From Pseudomonas sp. ADAK18 (lineage in GTDB: Bacteria; Pseudomonadota; Gammaproteobacteria; Pseudomonadales; Pseudomonadaceae), in contig NZ_CP052859.1 in assembly GCF_012935695.1 (NCBI RefSeq), positions 6,055,001 to 6,119,000 of the forward strand: 64,000 nt of DNA, read 5' to 3'. Position 1 is the first letter of the stretch, and each line of letters opens with the position of its first letter. The position numbers and the translations under genes are program-made. The notes beneath the pieces were generated by a model that did not search any database, had not been told where the DNA came from, and saw only the letters and a program-made list of their open reading frames with translations. Positions 44,893-54,510 of this stretch are shown here, piece by piece.

Positions 44893-45348
44893 TCCGGAAT
44901 GTGTGGTGAGCCGGCTGGCCTCTTCGCGAGCAAGCCCGCTCCCACCTTTGACCTGTGTGAACCCGATCAAAAGTGGGAGCGGGCTTGCTCGCGAAGAGGC
45001 CGGTAAAGCAGCACAAGAATTCAAGTTTTCAGGAAGAGGCTCCCACATTTGACCTGTGTGAACCCGATCAAAAGTGGGAGCGGGCTTGCTCGCGAAGAGG
45101 TCGGTAAAGCAGCACAAGAATTCAAGTTTTCAGGAAGAGGCTCCCACCTTTGACCTGTGTGAACCCGATCAAAAGTGGGAGCGGGCTTGCTCGCGAAGAG
45201 GCCGGTAAAGCAGCACAAGAATTCAAGTTTTCAGGAAGAGGCTCCCACATTTGACCTGTGTGAACCCGATCAAATGTGGGAGCCGGGCTTGCCCGCGATG
45301 AGGCCGGCAAAGCTGCACAAGAATTCAGGTTTTAGGAAGAGGCTAAAG
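44893..45348. other. hutV-hutH1 intergenic region made of tandem repeats
   Basis: Almost all of this 456-nt gap is the 101-bp tandem array described separately. The 46 nt after the hutV stop hold only an inverted REP arm (TCGCGAGCAAGCCCGCTCCC, 44924-44943). No ORF is supported. Confidence 0.85.
44939..45342 (+). repeat. Four tandem copies of a 101-bp unit (REP plus hutH1 leader)
   Basis: Copies run 44939-45039, 45040-45140, 45141-45241 and 45242-45342 with an exact 101-nt period. Each holds CTCCCAC, TTTGACCTGTGTGAACCCGA, a REP arm, the segment CAGCACAAGAATTC and a closing GGAAGAGG. Copies 1-3 differ at only a few bases. Copy 4 is more diverged (GCCGGGCTTGCCCGCGATG in the REP) and its GGAAGAGG is the ribosome-binding site of hutH1. 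So the amplified unit includes the gene leader, not only REP DNA. Confidence 0.95.
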
Positions 45349-46872
45349 ATGTCCCAGGCTGAAAAAATCATCATCGCCGACGCCCCTATGCGTTGGCAGG
45401 ACGTGGTCGCCGTGGCCCGTCACGGTGCGGTCCTTGAACTGTCGGGCCAGGCCTGGGCGCGGATCGACAATGCCCAGGCCATCGTCCAGCGCATCGTCAG
45501 CAGCGGTGAACGCGCCTATGGCGTCAACACCGGCCTGGGCGCCTTGTGCAACGTCTCGCTCGAGGGCGAGCAACTGAGCCAACTGTCGCGCAATACGCTG
45601 CTTAGCCACGCCTGTGGCGTGGGGGCACCACTGAGCGACGAGCAGACTCGGGCAATCATCTGCGCTGCAATCATCAACTACAGCCACGGCAAATCCGGGC
45701 TGCACCCGCAGGTGATTCATTCGCTGCTGGCGCTGTTGAACCATGGCATCACCCCGCAGGTACCGTCCCAGGGCTCGGTGGGTTACCTGACGCATATGGC
45801 CCATATCGGCATCACGTTGCTGGGCGTCGGCACGGTCAGCTACCGGGGCCGCATCGTCCCGGTGCACGAAGCTTTGGCGGCCGAAGGTTTGCAGCCTGTG
45901 GTACTCGGCGCCAAGGACGGTCTGTGCCTGGTCAATGGCACGCCGTGCATGACTGGCCTTAGCTGCCTGGCCCTGGACGACGCGCATCGCCTGCTGCAAT
46001 GGGCCGACGTGATCGGTGCCATGAGCTTCGAAGCCCAGCGCGGTCAGATCGACGCGTTCGATGAAGAAATCATCGCCCTCAAGCCACACCCGGGTATGCA
46101 GCAAGTGGGCATTAACCTGCGCGCGCTGCTGGACGGCAGTGAAGTGATTGCCACCAGTAAAGGGATTCGCACCCAGGACGCTTTGAGCATCCGTTCGATT
46201 CCCCAGGTCCACGGTGCGGCTCGTGATCAGTTGGAGCACGCCACCCGGCAGATCGAAACCGAACTCAACGGCGCCACCGACAACCCGTTGCTCCTCGGTA
46301 CTGCGGACAACTATCGCGTGGTGTCTCAGGCCAACCCGCACGGGCAGTCGGTGGCATTGGCGGCCGACATGTTGGCCATTGCCATGGCGGAAATCGGCTC
46401 CATCGCCGAGCGTCGCCTGGACCGTCTGATCAACCCTCACGTCAGCGGCTTGCCGGCCTTCCTGGTGAGTAACCCCGGCGTCAACTCCGGGATGATGATC
46501 GTGCAGTACGTCGCCGCCTCGCTGTGCGGGCAAAATCGCCAACTGGCGCAACCGGCGGTGCTCGACAACTTCGTCACCTCGGGCCTGCAGGAAGATCACC
46601 TGAGCATGGGCACCAATGCTGCGCTGAAGCTGCATCAAGTGCTGGAAAACGTCACCCAGATCCTCGCCATCGAGTACCTGCTGGCGGCCCAGGCTTTCGA
46701 ATTTCTCAAAGCACAACGTTTCGGCGCGGGCACTGATACCGCCTGGCGCGTGCTGCGTGAACAGGTTCCGGCTTACGACCAGGACCGTTGGTTGGCACCG
46801 GACATCGCTACATCGGCAGCGCTGCTGAAAGACACCGCCTTGCTGCAACGAACGCTACCGAATTTGCACTGA
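45349..46872 (+). CDS. hutH1: Histidine ammonia-lyase paralogue lacking the MIO triad
   Basis: A 507-aa member of the aromatic amino-acid lyase family ('AYGVNTGLGALCNVSLEGEQ', 'GTKLMTHLG'-type architecture, 'QEDHLSMGTNAA'). The Ala-Ser-Gly that cyclises to the MIO electrophile is replaced by Tyr-Leu-Thr (146-148, 'GSVGYLTHMAHIG'), and the active-site Tyr of 'DPYSLR' is Leu279 ('DALSIR'). Tyr57, Asn196, Arg282 and Glu415 remain. It is therefore unlikely to be a normal ammonia-lyase. The ATG at 45349 follows GGAAGAGG; an in-frame start at 45175 would translate the tandem repeat. The symbol follows SBW25 usage, from memory. Confidence 0.9.
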   Translation: MSQAEKIIIADAPMRWQDVVAVARHGAVLELSGQAWARIDNAQAIVQRIVSSGERAYGVNTGLGALCNVSLEGEQLSQLSRNTLLSHACGVGAPLSDEQTRAIICAAIINYSHGKSGLHPQVIHSLLALLNHGITPQVPSQGSVGYLTHMAHIGITLLGVGTVSYRGRIVPVHEALAAEGLQPVVLGAKDGLCLVNGTPCMTGLSCLALDDAHRLLQWADVIGAMSFEAQRGQIDAFDEEIIALKPHPGMQQVGINLRALLDGSEVIATSKGIRTQDALSIRSIPQVHGAARDQLEHATRQIETELNGATDNPLLLGTADNYRVVSQANPHGQSVALAADMLAIAMAEIGSIAERRLDRLINPHVSGLPAFLVSNPGVNSGMMIVQYVAASLCGQNRQLAQPAVLDNFVTSGLQEDHLSMGTNAALKLHQVLENVTQILAIEYLLAAQAFEFLKAQRFGAGTDTAWRVLREQVPAYDQDRWLAPDIATSAALLKDTALLQRTLPNLH

Positions 46873-46993
46873 AAATTTTTCCAACAATAACCAGCGTGCC
46901 AAGCCGTCAGTCACTCAAAAAGAGGACAACGGCGGATAACGGAAGCATCCGGAGCGACTGGTAGTTAACAACACTCTCAAAAGGAGCATGAAT

Positions 46994-48526
46994 GTGACTG
47001 CGCTAAAACTGATTCCAGGCCAACTGAGCCTTGCCCAACTGCGTGCCATCTACCAGCAGCCGGTAACCCTCAGCCTGGATGACAGCGCTTCGGCCCAGAT
47101 CGAAGCCAGTGTCGCCTGTGTGGAGCAGATTCTCGCCGAGAACCGCACCGCTTACGGCATCAACACTGGTTTCGGCCTGTTGGCTTCGACCCGTATCGCC
47201 AGTGAAGACCTGGAAAACCTCCAGCGCTCCCTGGTGTTGTCCCACGCCGCCGGTGTCGGTGAACCCATCAGCGATGCGCTGGTGCGGCTGGTCATGGTGC
47301 TCAAGGTCAACAGCCTGAGCCGTGGCTTCTCCGGGATTCGCCGGCAAGTGATCGACGCGCTGATCGCCCTGATCAACGCCGAGGTGTATCCGCACATTCC
47401 CCTCAAGGGTTCGGTAGGTGCATCCGGTGACTTGGCACCTCTGGCCCACATGTCGTTGGTACTGCTGGGTGAAGGCAAGGCGCGCTACAAGGGCGAATGG
47501 ATGGAGGCGACCGAAGCGCTGAAAGTCGCCGGCCTGACACCGCTGACCCTGGCCGCTAAAGAAGGCCTGGCGCTGCTCAACGGCACCCAGGTGTCCACTG
47601 CGTTTGCCTTGCGCGGCCTGTTTGAAGGCGAAGATCTGTTCGCCGGCGCCCTGGCCTGTGGCGGCTTGACGGTTGAAGCCGTGCTGGGTTCGCGTTCGCC
47701 ATTTGACGCACGCATTCACGCGGCCCGCGGCCAACGCGGCCAGATCGACTCCGCAGCCGCTTACCGCGACCTGTTGGGCGAGAGCAGCGAAGTGTCCAAG
47801 TCCCACCAGAACTGCGACAAGGTTCAGGACCCGTACTCCCTGCGTTGCCAGCCGCAAGTCATGGGCGCTTGCCTGACCCAGTTCCGTCAGGCCGCCGAAG
47901 TGCTGGTGATTGAAGCCAACGCGGTTTCCGATAACCCGTTGGTGTTCGCTGCCGAAGGTGACGTGATTTCCGGCGGTAACTTCCACGCAGAACCCGTCGC
48001 CATGGCCGCTGACAACATGGCCCTGGCCATCGCTGAAATCGGCTCCCTGAGCGAGCGCCGCATCTCGTTGATGATGGACAAACACATGTCGCAACTGCCG
48101 CCGTTCCTGGTGGCCAATGGCGGCGTGAACTCAGGCTTCATGATCGCCCAGGTGACCGCAGCGGCCTTGGCCAGTGAGAACAAGGCGTTGTCCCACCCGC
48201 ATAGCGTGGACAGCCTGCCGACTTCGGCCAACCAGGAAGACCACGTATCCATGGCACCGGCTGCAGGCAAGCGACTGTGGGAAATGGCGGAAAACGTGCG
48301 CGGTATTCTGGCAGTGGAATGGTTGGCGGCGTGTCAGGGCCTGGATCTTCGCGATGGTTTGAAAACCTCGCCGAAGCTGGAAAAAGCCCGTGGCATTCTG
48401 CGCAGCAAAGTGCCGTTTTATGAGAAGGACCGTTTCTTCGCGCCAGACATCAATGCTGCGAGCGAGCTGTTGGCCAGCCGTTGTTTGAATGAGCTGGTGC
48501 CGGCGAAGTTGTTGCCGAGCTTGTAA
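46994..48526 (+). CDS. hutH: Histidine ammonia-lyase (histidase)
   Basis: Deaminates L-histidine to urocanate. The start is GTG at 46994: AAGGAG (46981-46986) is seven bases before it but only one base before the in-frame ATG at 46988. The resulting 510 aa equals the P. putida enzyme. The MIO triad Ala-Ser-Gly lies at 143-145 in '[15 protein letters not shown]'. Other catalytic residues are present: Tyr54 ('AYGINTGFG'), Asn in 'LLNGTQVST', Tyr and Arg in '[10 protein letters not shown]' and Glu in '[10 protein letters not shown]'. It is probably the functional histidase of the locus. Confidence 0.97.
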   Translation: MTALKLIPGQLSLAQLRAIYQQPVTLSLDDSASAQIEASVACVEQILAENRTAYGINTGFGLLASTRIASEDLENLQRSLVLSHAAGVGEPISDALVRLVMVLKVNSLSRGFSGIRRQVIDALIALINAEVYPHIPLKGSVGASGDLAPLAHMSLVLLGEGKARYKGEWMEATEALKVAGLTPLTLAAKEGLALLNGTQVSTAFALRGLFEGEDLFAGALACGGLTVEAVLGSRSPFDARIHAARGQRGQIDSAAAYRDLLGESSEVSKSHQNCDKVQDPYSLRCQPQVMGACLTQFRQAAEVLVIEANAVSDNPLVFAAEGDVISGGNFHAEPVAMAADNMALAIAEIGSLSERRISLMMDKHMSQLPPFLVANGGVNSGFMIAQVTAAALASENKALSHPHSVDSLPTSANQEDHVSMAPAAGKRLWEMAENVRGILAVEWLAACQGLDLRDGLKTSPKLEKARGILRSKVPFYEKDRFFAPDINAASELLASRCLNELVPAKLLPSL

Positions 48527-48561
48527 GCGCCTTGCTCAAACTGGGTCGCCAAGGTGATCCA

Positions 48562-48674
48562 GTGTGGGAGCTGTCGAGCTTCAGCGAGGCTGCGATGACG
48601 TCGGCACAGCTGGCATTAATGTCGCCTGACCCGCCGCTATCGCAGCCTCGCTGAAGCTCGACAGCTCCCACATG
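48562..48674. repeat. REPIN of a fourth class between hutH and hutT
   Basis: The arms AGTGTGGGAGCTGTCGAGCT and AGCTCGACAGCTCCCACAT, extended by TCAGCGAGGCTGCGAT/ATCGCAGCCTCGCTGA, form a perfect long palindrome. The core (GACGTCGGCACAGC...) is short. The head sequence CTGTCGAGC differs from all others here. Confidence 0.88.
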
Positions 48675-48720
48675 TGTTCAGCGCTTCACCTTCTCCGATA
48701 AGAACAATTAGGGACGAGAA

Positions 48721-50130
48721 ATGCACCAGCAAGAAAAGGGTTTGAAACGCGGGCTGTCCGCCCGCCATATTCGCTTCATGGCACTGGGGTCGGCGATCGG
48801 CACCGGGCTGTTCTACGGTTCTGCCTCCGCCATCCAGATGGCGGGCCCCGCGGTGTTGCTGGCCTACCTGATCGGTGGTGCCGCCGTGTTCATGGTCATG
48901 CGCGCCCTCGGTGAAATGGCTGTACACGACCCGGTGTCCGGCTCGTTCGGCCACTACGCCAGCACCTACCTGGGACCGATGTCGGGCTTTATCCTCGGCT
49001 GGACCTACGCCTTTGAAATGATCATCGTCTGTCTGGCCGATGTCACCGCCTTCGGCATCTACATGGGCTTCTGGTTTCCCGAAGTCGCCCGCTGGGTCTG
49101 GGTGTTGGGCATCGTTCTGGTGATCGGCGGCCTGAACCTGTGCAACGTCAAAGTCTTCGGCGAAATGGAGTTCTGGCTGTCGTTGCTCAAGGTTGCGGCC
49201 ATTGTGGCGATGATCCTCGGCGGTTTCGGCATCATGCTGTTCGGCATTCATTCGACGGTGGACGCACCGGCTACCGGCCTGAGCAATCTGTGGGCCCATG
49301 GTGGGTTTATGCCTAATGGCATCGGCGGTCTGATCGCCTCCTTTGCGGTGGTGATGTTTGCCTTCGGCGGGATTGAAATCATCGGCATCACCGCCGGCGA
49401 AGCCAAGGACCCGCAACGCGTGATTCCCAAGGCGATCAACGCCGTGCCGCTGCGCATCCTGTTGTTCTACGTGCTGACCCTGTTTGTGCTGATGGCGATC
49501 TATCCATGGCCGCAAATCGGCAGCCAGGGCAGCCCGTTTGTGCAGATCTTCAGCAACCTGGGCATCGGCTCGGCGGCGACCATCCTCAACATCGTGGTGA
49601 TCTCAGCTGCGGTCTCGGCTATCAACAGCGACATCTTCGGCGCCGGCCGCATGATGTACGGCTTGGCCCAGCAAGGTCATGCACCCAAAGGTTTCGCCCA
49701 ACTGTCGAAACAGGGCGTGCCGTGGATGACCGTGGTGGTGATGGGTGTGGCATTGCTGGGCGGCGTGGTGCTCAACTACCTGATCCCGGAAAACGTGTTC
49801 CTGGTGATCGCCTCGCTGGCGACCTTTGCTACCGTTTGGGTATGGCTGATGATCCTGGTGACTCAAGTGGCGATGCGTCGCTCGATGACCAAGGAGCAAA
49901 TCGCCGAACTGAAATTCCCGGTGCCGTTCTGGCCTTACGCGCCTGCAGCGGCCATCGTGTTCATGCTGTTTATCTTCGGCGTGCTGGGTTATTTCCCGGA
50001 CACCCAGGCCGCCCTTGTGGTCGGCGCCGTGTGGATTGTGCTGCTGATCGTCGCCTACCTGCTGTGGGTCAAACCTGCGGCGGGGCAAGCAGCCAAGGTT
50101 CATTACGACCCGGCTTTGACTCATCGATAA
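48721..50130 (+). CDS. hutT: Amino-acid permease of the hut locus (APC family, histidine/proline type)
   Basis: A 469-aa, 12-helix APC-superfamily permease ('[23 protein letters not shown]' is the family N-terminus; '[19 protein letters not shown]' is the conserved loop of helices 6-7). It is ProY/HutT-like. By position between hutH and hutI it is the secondary histidine transporter, matching hutTh of SBW25 (recall). GGACGAGAA precedes the ATG. The gap to hutI is 16 nt, so it is in the hutT-hutI-hutG transcript. Confidence 0.9.
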   Translation: MHQQEKGLKRGLSARHIRFMALGSAIGTGLFYGSASAIQMAGPAVLLAYLIGGAAVFMVMRALGEMAVHDPVSGSFGHYASTYLGPMSGFILGWTYAFEMIIVCLADVTAFGIYMGFWFPEVARWVWVLGIVLVIGGLNLCNVKVFGEMEFWLSLLKVAAIVAMILGGFGIMLFGIHSTVDAPATGLSNLWAHGGFMPNGIGGLIASFAVVMFAFGGIEIIGITAGEAKDPQRVIPKAINAVPLRILLFYVLTLFVLMAIYPWPQIGSQGSPFVQIFSNLGIGSAATILNIVVISAAVSAINSDIFGAGRMMYGLAQQGHAPKGFAQLSKQGVPWMTVVVMGVALLGGVVLNYLIPENVFLVIASLATFATVWVWLMILVTQVAMRRSMTKEQIAELKFPVPFWPYAPAAAIVFMLFIFGVLGYFPDTQAALVVGAVWIVLLIVAYLLWVKPAAGQAAKVHYDPALTHR

Positions 50131-50146
50131 CTGACGGAGACGTTGG

Positions 50147-51352
50147 ATGAAAACGCTTTGGCAACACTGCCACGTCGCAACCATGGCCCAGGGCAAGTAC
50201 TCGATCATCGAGGATGCCGCCATGGTGACGGCCGGTACGCTGATCGAGTGGATTGGCCCAAGGGCCGAGCTGCCGAGCGGCGACTACGCCCAGGTCCATG
50301 ACCTGCAAGGGGCTTGGGTCACGCCGGGGCTGATCGACTGCCACACTCACACGGTGTTCGGCGGCAATCGCAGCGGTGAATTCGAGCAGCGGCTCGAAGG
50401 CGTGAGTTACGCCGAGATCGCAGCCGCGGGTGGCGGTATTGCCAGCACTGTGCGCGCCACCCGTGCCGCCAGCGAAGAGCAGTTGTTCGCCAGCGCCCAC
50501 AAGCGCCTGCGCAGTTTGCTGCGTGACGGTGTGACCACGGTGGAGATCAAGTCTGGCTACGGCCTGGACTTGGCCTGCGAACGCAAGATTTTGCGGGTGA
50601 TCCGGCGCTTGGGCACCGAGCTGCCGGTCAGCGTGCGTAGCACCTGCCTGGCGGCCCACGCTTTGCCGCCGGAATACGCCGATCGTGCCGATGACTACAT
50701 CGAACACATCTGCCAAGAGATGCTCCCGGCCCTGGCGGCCGAGGGGCTGGTGGATGCTGTCGACGCCTTCTGCGAATACTTGGCGTTCTCCCCCGAGCAG
50801 GTAGAGCGGGTGTTTATCGTCGCGCAGCAACTGGGCCTGCCGGTGAAGCTGCATGCCGAGCAACTCTCGTCGCTGCATGGCTCCAGCCTGGCGGCGCGTT
50901 ATCAGGCGCTGTCGGCGGACCACCTGGAATTCATGACTGAAGAAGACGCCATCGCCATGGCCGCTTCCGGCACTGTCGCGGTGCTGCTGCCGGGGGCGTT
51001 CTACTTCCTGCGGGAAACCCAGTTGCCGCCGATGGAGGCTCTGCGCAAGCACGGCGTGAAAATCGCCATCGCCAGCGACCTCAACCCCGGCACCTCGCCA
51101 GCCTTGTCCGTGCGCCTGATGCTGAACATGGCCTGCACTCTGTTCCGTATGACCCCGGAAGAAGCCCTGGCCGGCGCCACGCAACATGCGGCCACGGCTT
51201 TGGGCATGGGCGAGACCCATGGCTCGCTGGAAGTGGGCAAGGTCGCGGACTTCGTCGCCTGGCAGATTGATCGCCCTGCCGACCTGGCCTACTGGCTGGG
51301 TGGCGAACTGGATAAACGCGTCGTGCGCCACGGCGTCGACGTCACTGTTTAA
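50147..51352 (+). CDS. hutI: Imidazolonepropionase
   Basis: A 401-aa zinc/iron amidohydrolase that opens imidazolonepropionate to N-formimidoyl-L-glutamate. Metal ligands His66 and His68 lie in '[19 protein letters not shown]', with later His in 'KLHAEQLSS' and Asp in '[11 protein letters not shown]'. Typical '[20 protein letters not shown]' substrate loop near residue 90. GGAGACGTTGG upstream of the ATG supports the start. Fifteen bases separate it from hutG's Shine-Dalgarno region. Confidence 0.97.
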   Translation: MKTLWQHCHVATMAQGKYSIIEDAAMVTAGTLIEWIGPRAELPSGDYAQVHDLQGAWVTPGLIDCHTHTVFGGNRSGEFEQRLEGVSYAEIAAAGGGIASTVRATRAASEEQLFASAHKRLRSLLRDGVTTVEIKSGYGLDLACERKILRVIRRLGTELPVSVRSTCLAAHALPPEYADRADDYIEHICQEMLPALAAEGLVDAVDAFCEYLAFSPEQVERVFIVAQQLGLPVKLHAEQLSSLHGSSLAARYQALSADHLEFMTEEDAIAMAASGTVAVLLPGAFYFLRETQLPPMEALRKHGVKIAIASDLNPGTSPALSVRLMLNMACTLFRMTPEEALAGATQHAATALGMGETHGSLEVGKVADFVAWQIDRPADLAYWLGGELDKRVVRHGVDVTV

Positions 51353-51381
51353 GGCTGCCTTTGTGAATGAGGAGTATTGCT

Positions 51382-52182
51382 GTGGATAAGGTTCTGAACT
51401 TCAAACAAGGCCGTGTGCCGCTGCTGATCAGCATGCCCCACGCGGGCCTGCGCCTGGCGCCAGCCGTTGAGGCAGGCTTGATTCCCGAGGCGCAAAGTTT
51501 GCCGGACACTGACTGGCATATCCCCACGCTTTACGACTTTGCCGAAGAGCTGGGCGCCAGCACTTTGGCTGCCGAGTACTCGCGGTTTGTCATCGATCTC
51601 AACCGGCCCTCTGACGACAAACCGCTGTACGTCGGTGCGACCACCGGCCTGTACCCGGCGACGCTGTTCGACGGTGTGCCGTTGTTCCGCGAAGGGCTGG
51701 AGCCTTCGAAAGAAGAGCGGGCGACTTACTTGGAGCAGGTCTGGACGCCGTACCACCGTACCCTGCAAGAAGAACTGGCCCGGCTCAAGGCCGAGTTCGG
51801 CTACGCGCTGCTGTTTGATGCCCACTCGATCCGCTCGGTGATCCCGCACCTGTTCGATGGCAAGTTGCCGGACTTCAACCTCGGCACCTTCAATGGCGCT
51901 TCCTGTGATCCGCAACTGGCCAGCCAACTGGAGGCCATCTGCGCCGCTCATCCGCAGTACAGCCATGTGCTGAACGGTCGCTTCAAGGGTGGCCATATCA
52001 CCCGGCACTACGGCAACCCGGCGCAGAACATTCATGCCGTGCAACTGGAACTGGGGCAATGCACGTATATGGAAGAATTTGAACCGTTCAAGTACCGGGC
52101 GGACTTGGCTGAGCCGACGCGGGTGGTGTTGAAGGAACTGCTGGAAGGGTTCCTGGCGTGGGGGCAAAAGCACTACCGGTAA
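51382..52182 (+). CDS. hutG: N-formylglutamate deformylase
   Basis: A 266-aa amidohydrolase that cleaves N-formylglutamate to formate and glutamate, the last step of the HutF-HutG route. 'VPLLISMPHAGLRLAP' near the N-terminus, 'FVIDLNRPSDDKPLY' and 'LLFDAHSIRSVIPHLFDGK' are family motifs with probable metal ligands. I chose GTG 51382 because GGAG lies seven bases before it; the in-frame ATG at 51367 overlaps that site. No terminator follows. Confidence 0.94.
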   Translation: MDKVLNFKQGRVPLLISMPHAGLRLAPAVEAGLIPEAQSLPDTDWHIPTLYDFAEELGASTLAAEYSRFVIDLNRPSDDKPLYVGATTGLYPATLFDGVPLFREGLEPSKEERATYLEQVWTPYHRTLQEELARLKAEFGYALLFDAHSIRSVIPHLFDGKLPDFNLGTFNGASCDPQLASQLEAICAAHPQYSHVLNGRFKGGHITRHYGNPAQNIHAVQLELGQCTYMEEFEPFKYRADLAEPTRVVLKELLEGFLAWGQKHYR

Positions 52183-52194
52183 GAACCGCCAGGG

Positions 52195-52275
52195 TCTGGG
52201 GCTGCTGCGCAGCCCAACGGGGGCAAGCCCCCTCGCCACAGTCGCCCCTGTGCAAAACCCTGTCGCCACAGGTCG
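52195..52275. repeat. Degenerate REP DNA after hutG
   Basis: A broken inverted pattern: GGGCTGCTGCGCAGCCC hairpin, then CAAGCCCCCTCGCCACA and two further CGCCACAG-like ends. It resembles a decayed element of the GTGGCGAG class with one arm missing. Confidence 0.6.
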
Positions 52276-52366
52276 CTTTCATTGAGGTTTCGCTGGGTAA
52301 GGTGTTGGGTAGGGCGCGTCAGACGCCATCCCCCGACAATAAAAACTGCCGAGTGAGACCTCTTTC

Positions 52367-53314
52367 ATGAAAAGACTGTTCAACCGTTGTTTGTTGATCC
52401 TCACCGGCACCGCACTCCTGAGTGCCAACGCCATGGCTGCTGACCCAGCCGTCTGCAAAACTGTACGCATGGGCGTGGTCAGTTGGACCGACGTGGTGGC
52501 CACCAGCGGTGTGGCCGACGTGCTGCTCACCGGCCTCGGTTACGACAGCAAGCAAACCAGCGCCGTGCAGCAAATCATCTTTGCGGGCATCCGTGACAAG
52601 CGCCTGGACATCTTCCTCGGCTACTGGAAACCGGCGATGGACAACAACATCGCGCCGTTCCTGGCGGCCAAGCAGGTGAAGGTGTTTGATACGCCGAGCC
52701 TGTCCGACGCCCAGGCCACCTTGGCGGTGCCGCAGTACGTTTCTGACGCGGGCTTGAAAACCTTCGCTGACATCGCCCGCTTCAAGCAGCAATTGGGCGG
52801 GAAGATCTACGGCATCGAGCCGGGTAGCGGTGCCAACACCGACATCCAGAAAATGATCGACAGCAATCGCTTTGGCCTCGGAGGCTTCAAGCTGGTTGCT
52901 TCCGGCGAAGCGGGGATGCTGGCGGCGGTGCAGCGGGCGGTGAATCGCAAGGAGTTCGTGGTGTTTGTCGGTTGGACCCCGCACCCGATGAACATCAATA
53001 TGAAGATGGCCTACCTGACCGGCAGCGAAGATGTCTTTGGCCCTAATGAGGGTGCGGCGACTGTCTCCACCGTTACCGCTCCGGATTACGCCGAACGTTG
53101 CCCTAACGTTAACCGTCTGCTGGAAAACCTTACGTTCACTGCGGCCCAGGAAAGCCAACTGATGGTACCGATCATGGACCGCAAGACGCCCCAGGACGTG
53201 GCCAAGCAGTGGCTGCGCGATAATCCTGAGGATTTGCAGCGTTGGCTGGCAGGCGTGACGACGCTTGACGGGAAAGATGGCGTAGCGGCCGTACAGGCCA
53301 GCCTCAAACCCTGA
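52367..53314 (+). CDS. Orphan choline/glycine-betaine-type ABC binding protein
   Basis: A 315-aa exported protein (signal peptide about 1-24, 'LLSANAMAADP') of the OpuAC/ChoX fold. 'RMGVVSWTDVVATSGVADVLL', 'FLGYWKPAMDNNI' and 'VFVGWTPHPMNINMKMAYL' place the Trp/Tyr residues of an aromatic box for quaternary amines, and 'PGSGANTDIQKMID' is typical of choline-binding ChoX/CbcX/BetX. No permease or ATPase is adjacent. In pseudomonads such orphans feed a shared CbcWV core, so that is likely here. HutX is a distant relative. Confidence 0.85.
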   Translation: MKRLFNRCLLILTGTALLSANAMAADPAVCKTVRMGVVSWTDVVATSGVADVLLTGLGYDSKQTSAVQQIIFAGIRDKRLDIFLGYWKPAMDNNIAPFLAAKQVKVFDTPSLSDAQATLAVPQYVSDAGLKTFADIARFKQQLGGKIYGIEPGSGANTDIQKMIDSNRFGLGGFKLVASGEAGMLAAVQRAVNRKEFVVFVGWTPHPMNINMKMAYLTGSEDVFGPNEGAATVSTVTAPDYAERCPNVNRLLENLTFTAAQESQLMVPIMDRKTPQDVAKQWLRDNPEDLQRWLAGVTTLDGKDGVAAVQASLKP

Positions 53315-53329
53315 CTCAACGAAGATCAA

Positions 53330-53425
53330 AATGTGGGAGCGGGCTTGCTCGCGAAGGCGGTGTATCAGTTGATACATGTGCAAGCTGACACACCGCCTTC
53401 GCGAGCAAGCCCGGCTCCCACATTG
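53330..53425. repeat. REPIN before the alpha/beta hydrolase
   Basis: The arms AATGTGGGAGCGGGCTTGCT and GCAAGCCCGGCTCCCACATT have one extra G in the right arm; the inner repeat is GCGGTGTATCAG against CTGACACACCGC. Confidence 0.88.
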
Positions 53426-53471
53426 GATCTGTGGTGGCTGTTAAATCTTTGTCTTCAGGACGATCTCTTGC

Positions 53472-54407
53472 ATGTCCCATTACCCGATATCACAGCAACT
53501 CTCAGCCTTTGTTGAAAAAACCGAATCCTTCACCAGCGCCGATACCTCCCTGACCGGTTTGCGCCAGGGTTACGACCGTATGTGCCGAGCCTTCACCCCG
53601 GGCCAACCCGAAGGGTTGCGGGTATCAGACTTTTCCTTGGCAGGTGTCGGTGTTCGCGGCTATCAACCGTCAGCACCAACGCCTCCCAACGGTTGGCCCT
53701 GCATCCTTTATATGCACGGCGGCGGCTGGGTAGTCGGTGGCTTGGACTCCCATGACTTCATCTGCCTTGAACTGGCCAGCACGTTACAGGTTCTGGTGAT
53801 CGCCATTGATTACAGGCTTGCCCCCGAGCATCCGTTTCCAGCCGCGTACGACGATTGCCGGGCGGTCTGGCAGGCCATTCAGGTGGGCGAAGCGCCTTGT
53901 CACGTCGACCTCCAGCGGCTGGTGGTTGCTGGCGATAGCGCGGGTGGCAACCTCGCGGCAGCCTTGTGCCTAGGCCTGCGAGATGACCGGCAACCGCTGC
54001 CACGGGCCCAGGTGCTGATCTATCCAGGCCTGGGCGGCGCTGCCGACTTGCCCTCCCGGCGCGATTGCTTCGATGCTCCACTGCTCAGCACCAGCGACAC
54101 CGAGTGTTACCTGACGCTCTATCTGCGGGGGGCGGGAAAACCGTCGCCTTACGCCATGCCGCTGCTGGCCGAGGACTTCAGTGGTTTGCCACCGGCGCTG
54201 ATCGCCGTGGCGCAATTCGACCCGTTGCGTGATGACGGCATGCTCTACGCCGAACGCCTGCAAGGGGCAGGCGTGGCCGCCACGCTGTATCCGGGAAAAG
54301 GCCTGGTTCATGGCTGTTTGCGAGCGAGGGGGCAGGTGGGCGAGGTGGATCGGCTGTACGAATACCTGCTGGGCTACCTGCGCGAGGTTCTGTTGACGCA
54401 GGTCTGA
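53472..54407 (+). CDS. Alpha/beta hydrolase, HSL (hormone-sensitive lipase) family
   Basis: A 311-aa cytosolic esterase or lipase-like enzyme. The oxyanion motif HGGGW is at 82-86 and the nucleophile Ser156 in 'VVAGDSAGGNLAAAL'. The acid is probably Asp in 'VAQFDPLRDDG' and the base His in 'GLVHGCLRARG'. 'YRLAPEHPFPAAYDDC' is characteristic of the family. The substrate is unknown, and it has no operon partners. Confidence 0.88.
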   Translation: MSHYPISQQLSAFVEKTESFTSADTSLTGLRQGYDRMCRAFTPGQPEGLRVSDFSLAGVGVRGYQPSAPTPPNGWPCILYMHGGGWVVGGLDSHDFICLELASTLQVLVIAIDYRLAPEHPFPAAYDDCRAVWQAIQVGEAPCHVDLQRLVVAGDSAGGNLAAALCLGLRDDRQPLPRAQVLIYPGLGGAADLPSRRDCFDAPLLSTSDTECYLTLYLRGAGKPSPYAMPLLAEDFSGLPPALIAVAQFDPLRDDGMLYAERLQGAGVAATLYPGKGLVHGCLRARGQVGEVDRLYEYLLGYLREVLLTQV

Positions 54408-54510
54408 AGCGTCAAGGACATGCTCATTGCACGATTCGGGTTTATGATGCCAGACGGCAAAATATTAGATGTCCCCCCAGGGATGAACTCGACCCCTTAC
54501 GGAGCGCGCA

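Noticed and set aside
44939..45342. Possible CRISPR array (regular repeats)
   Set aside because: Units are contiguous 101-bp tandem copies without unique spacers, and each contains REP sequence and the hutH1 leader; no cas genes are near.
45175..45348. Longer N-terminus for hutH1 from an upstream in-frame ATG
   Set aside because: It would translate tandem repeat DNA; the ATG at 45349 has its own ribosome-binding site and starts the conserved protein.
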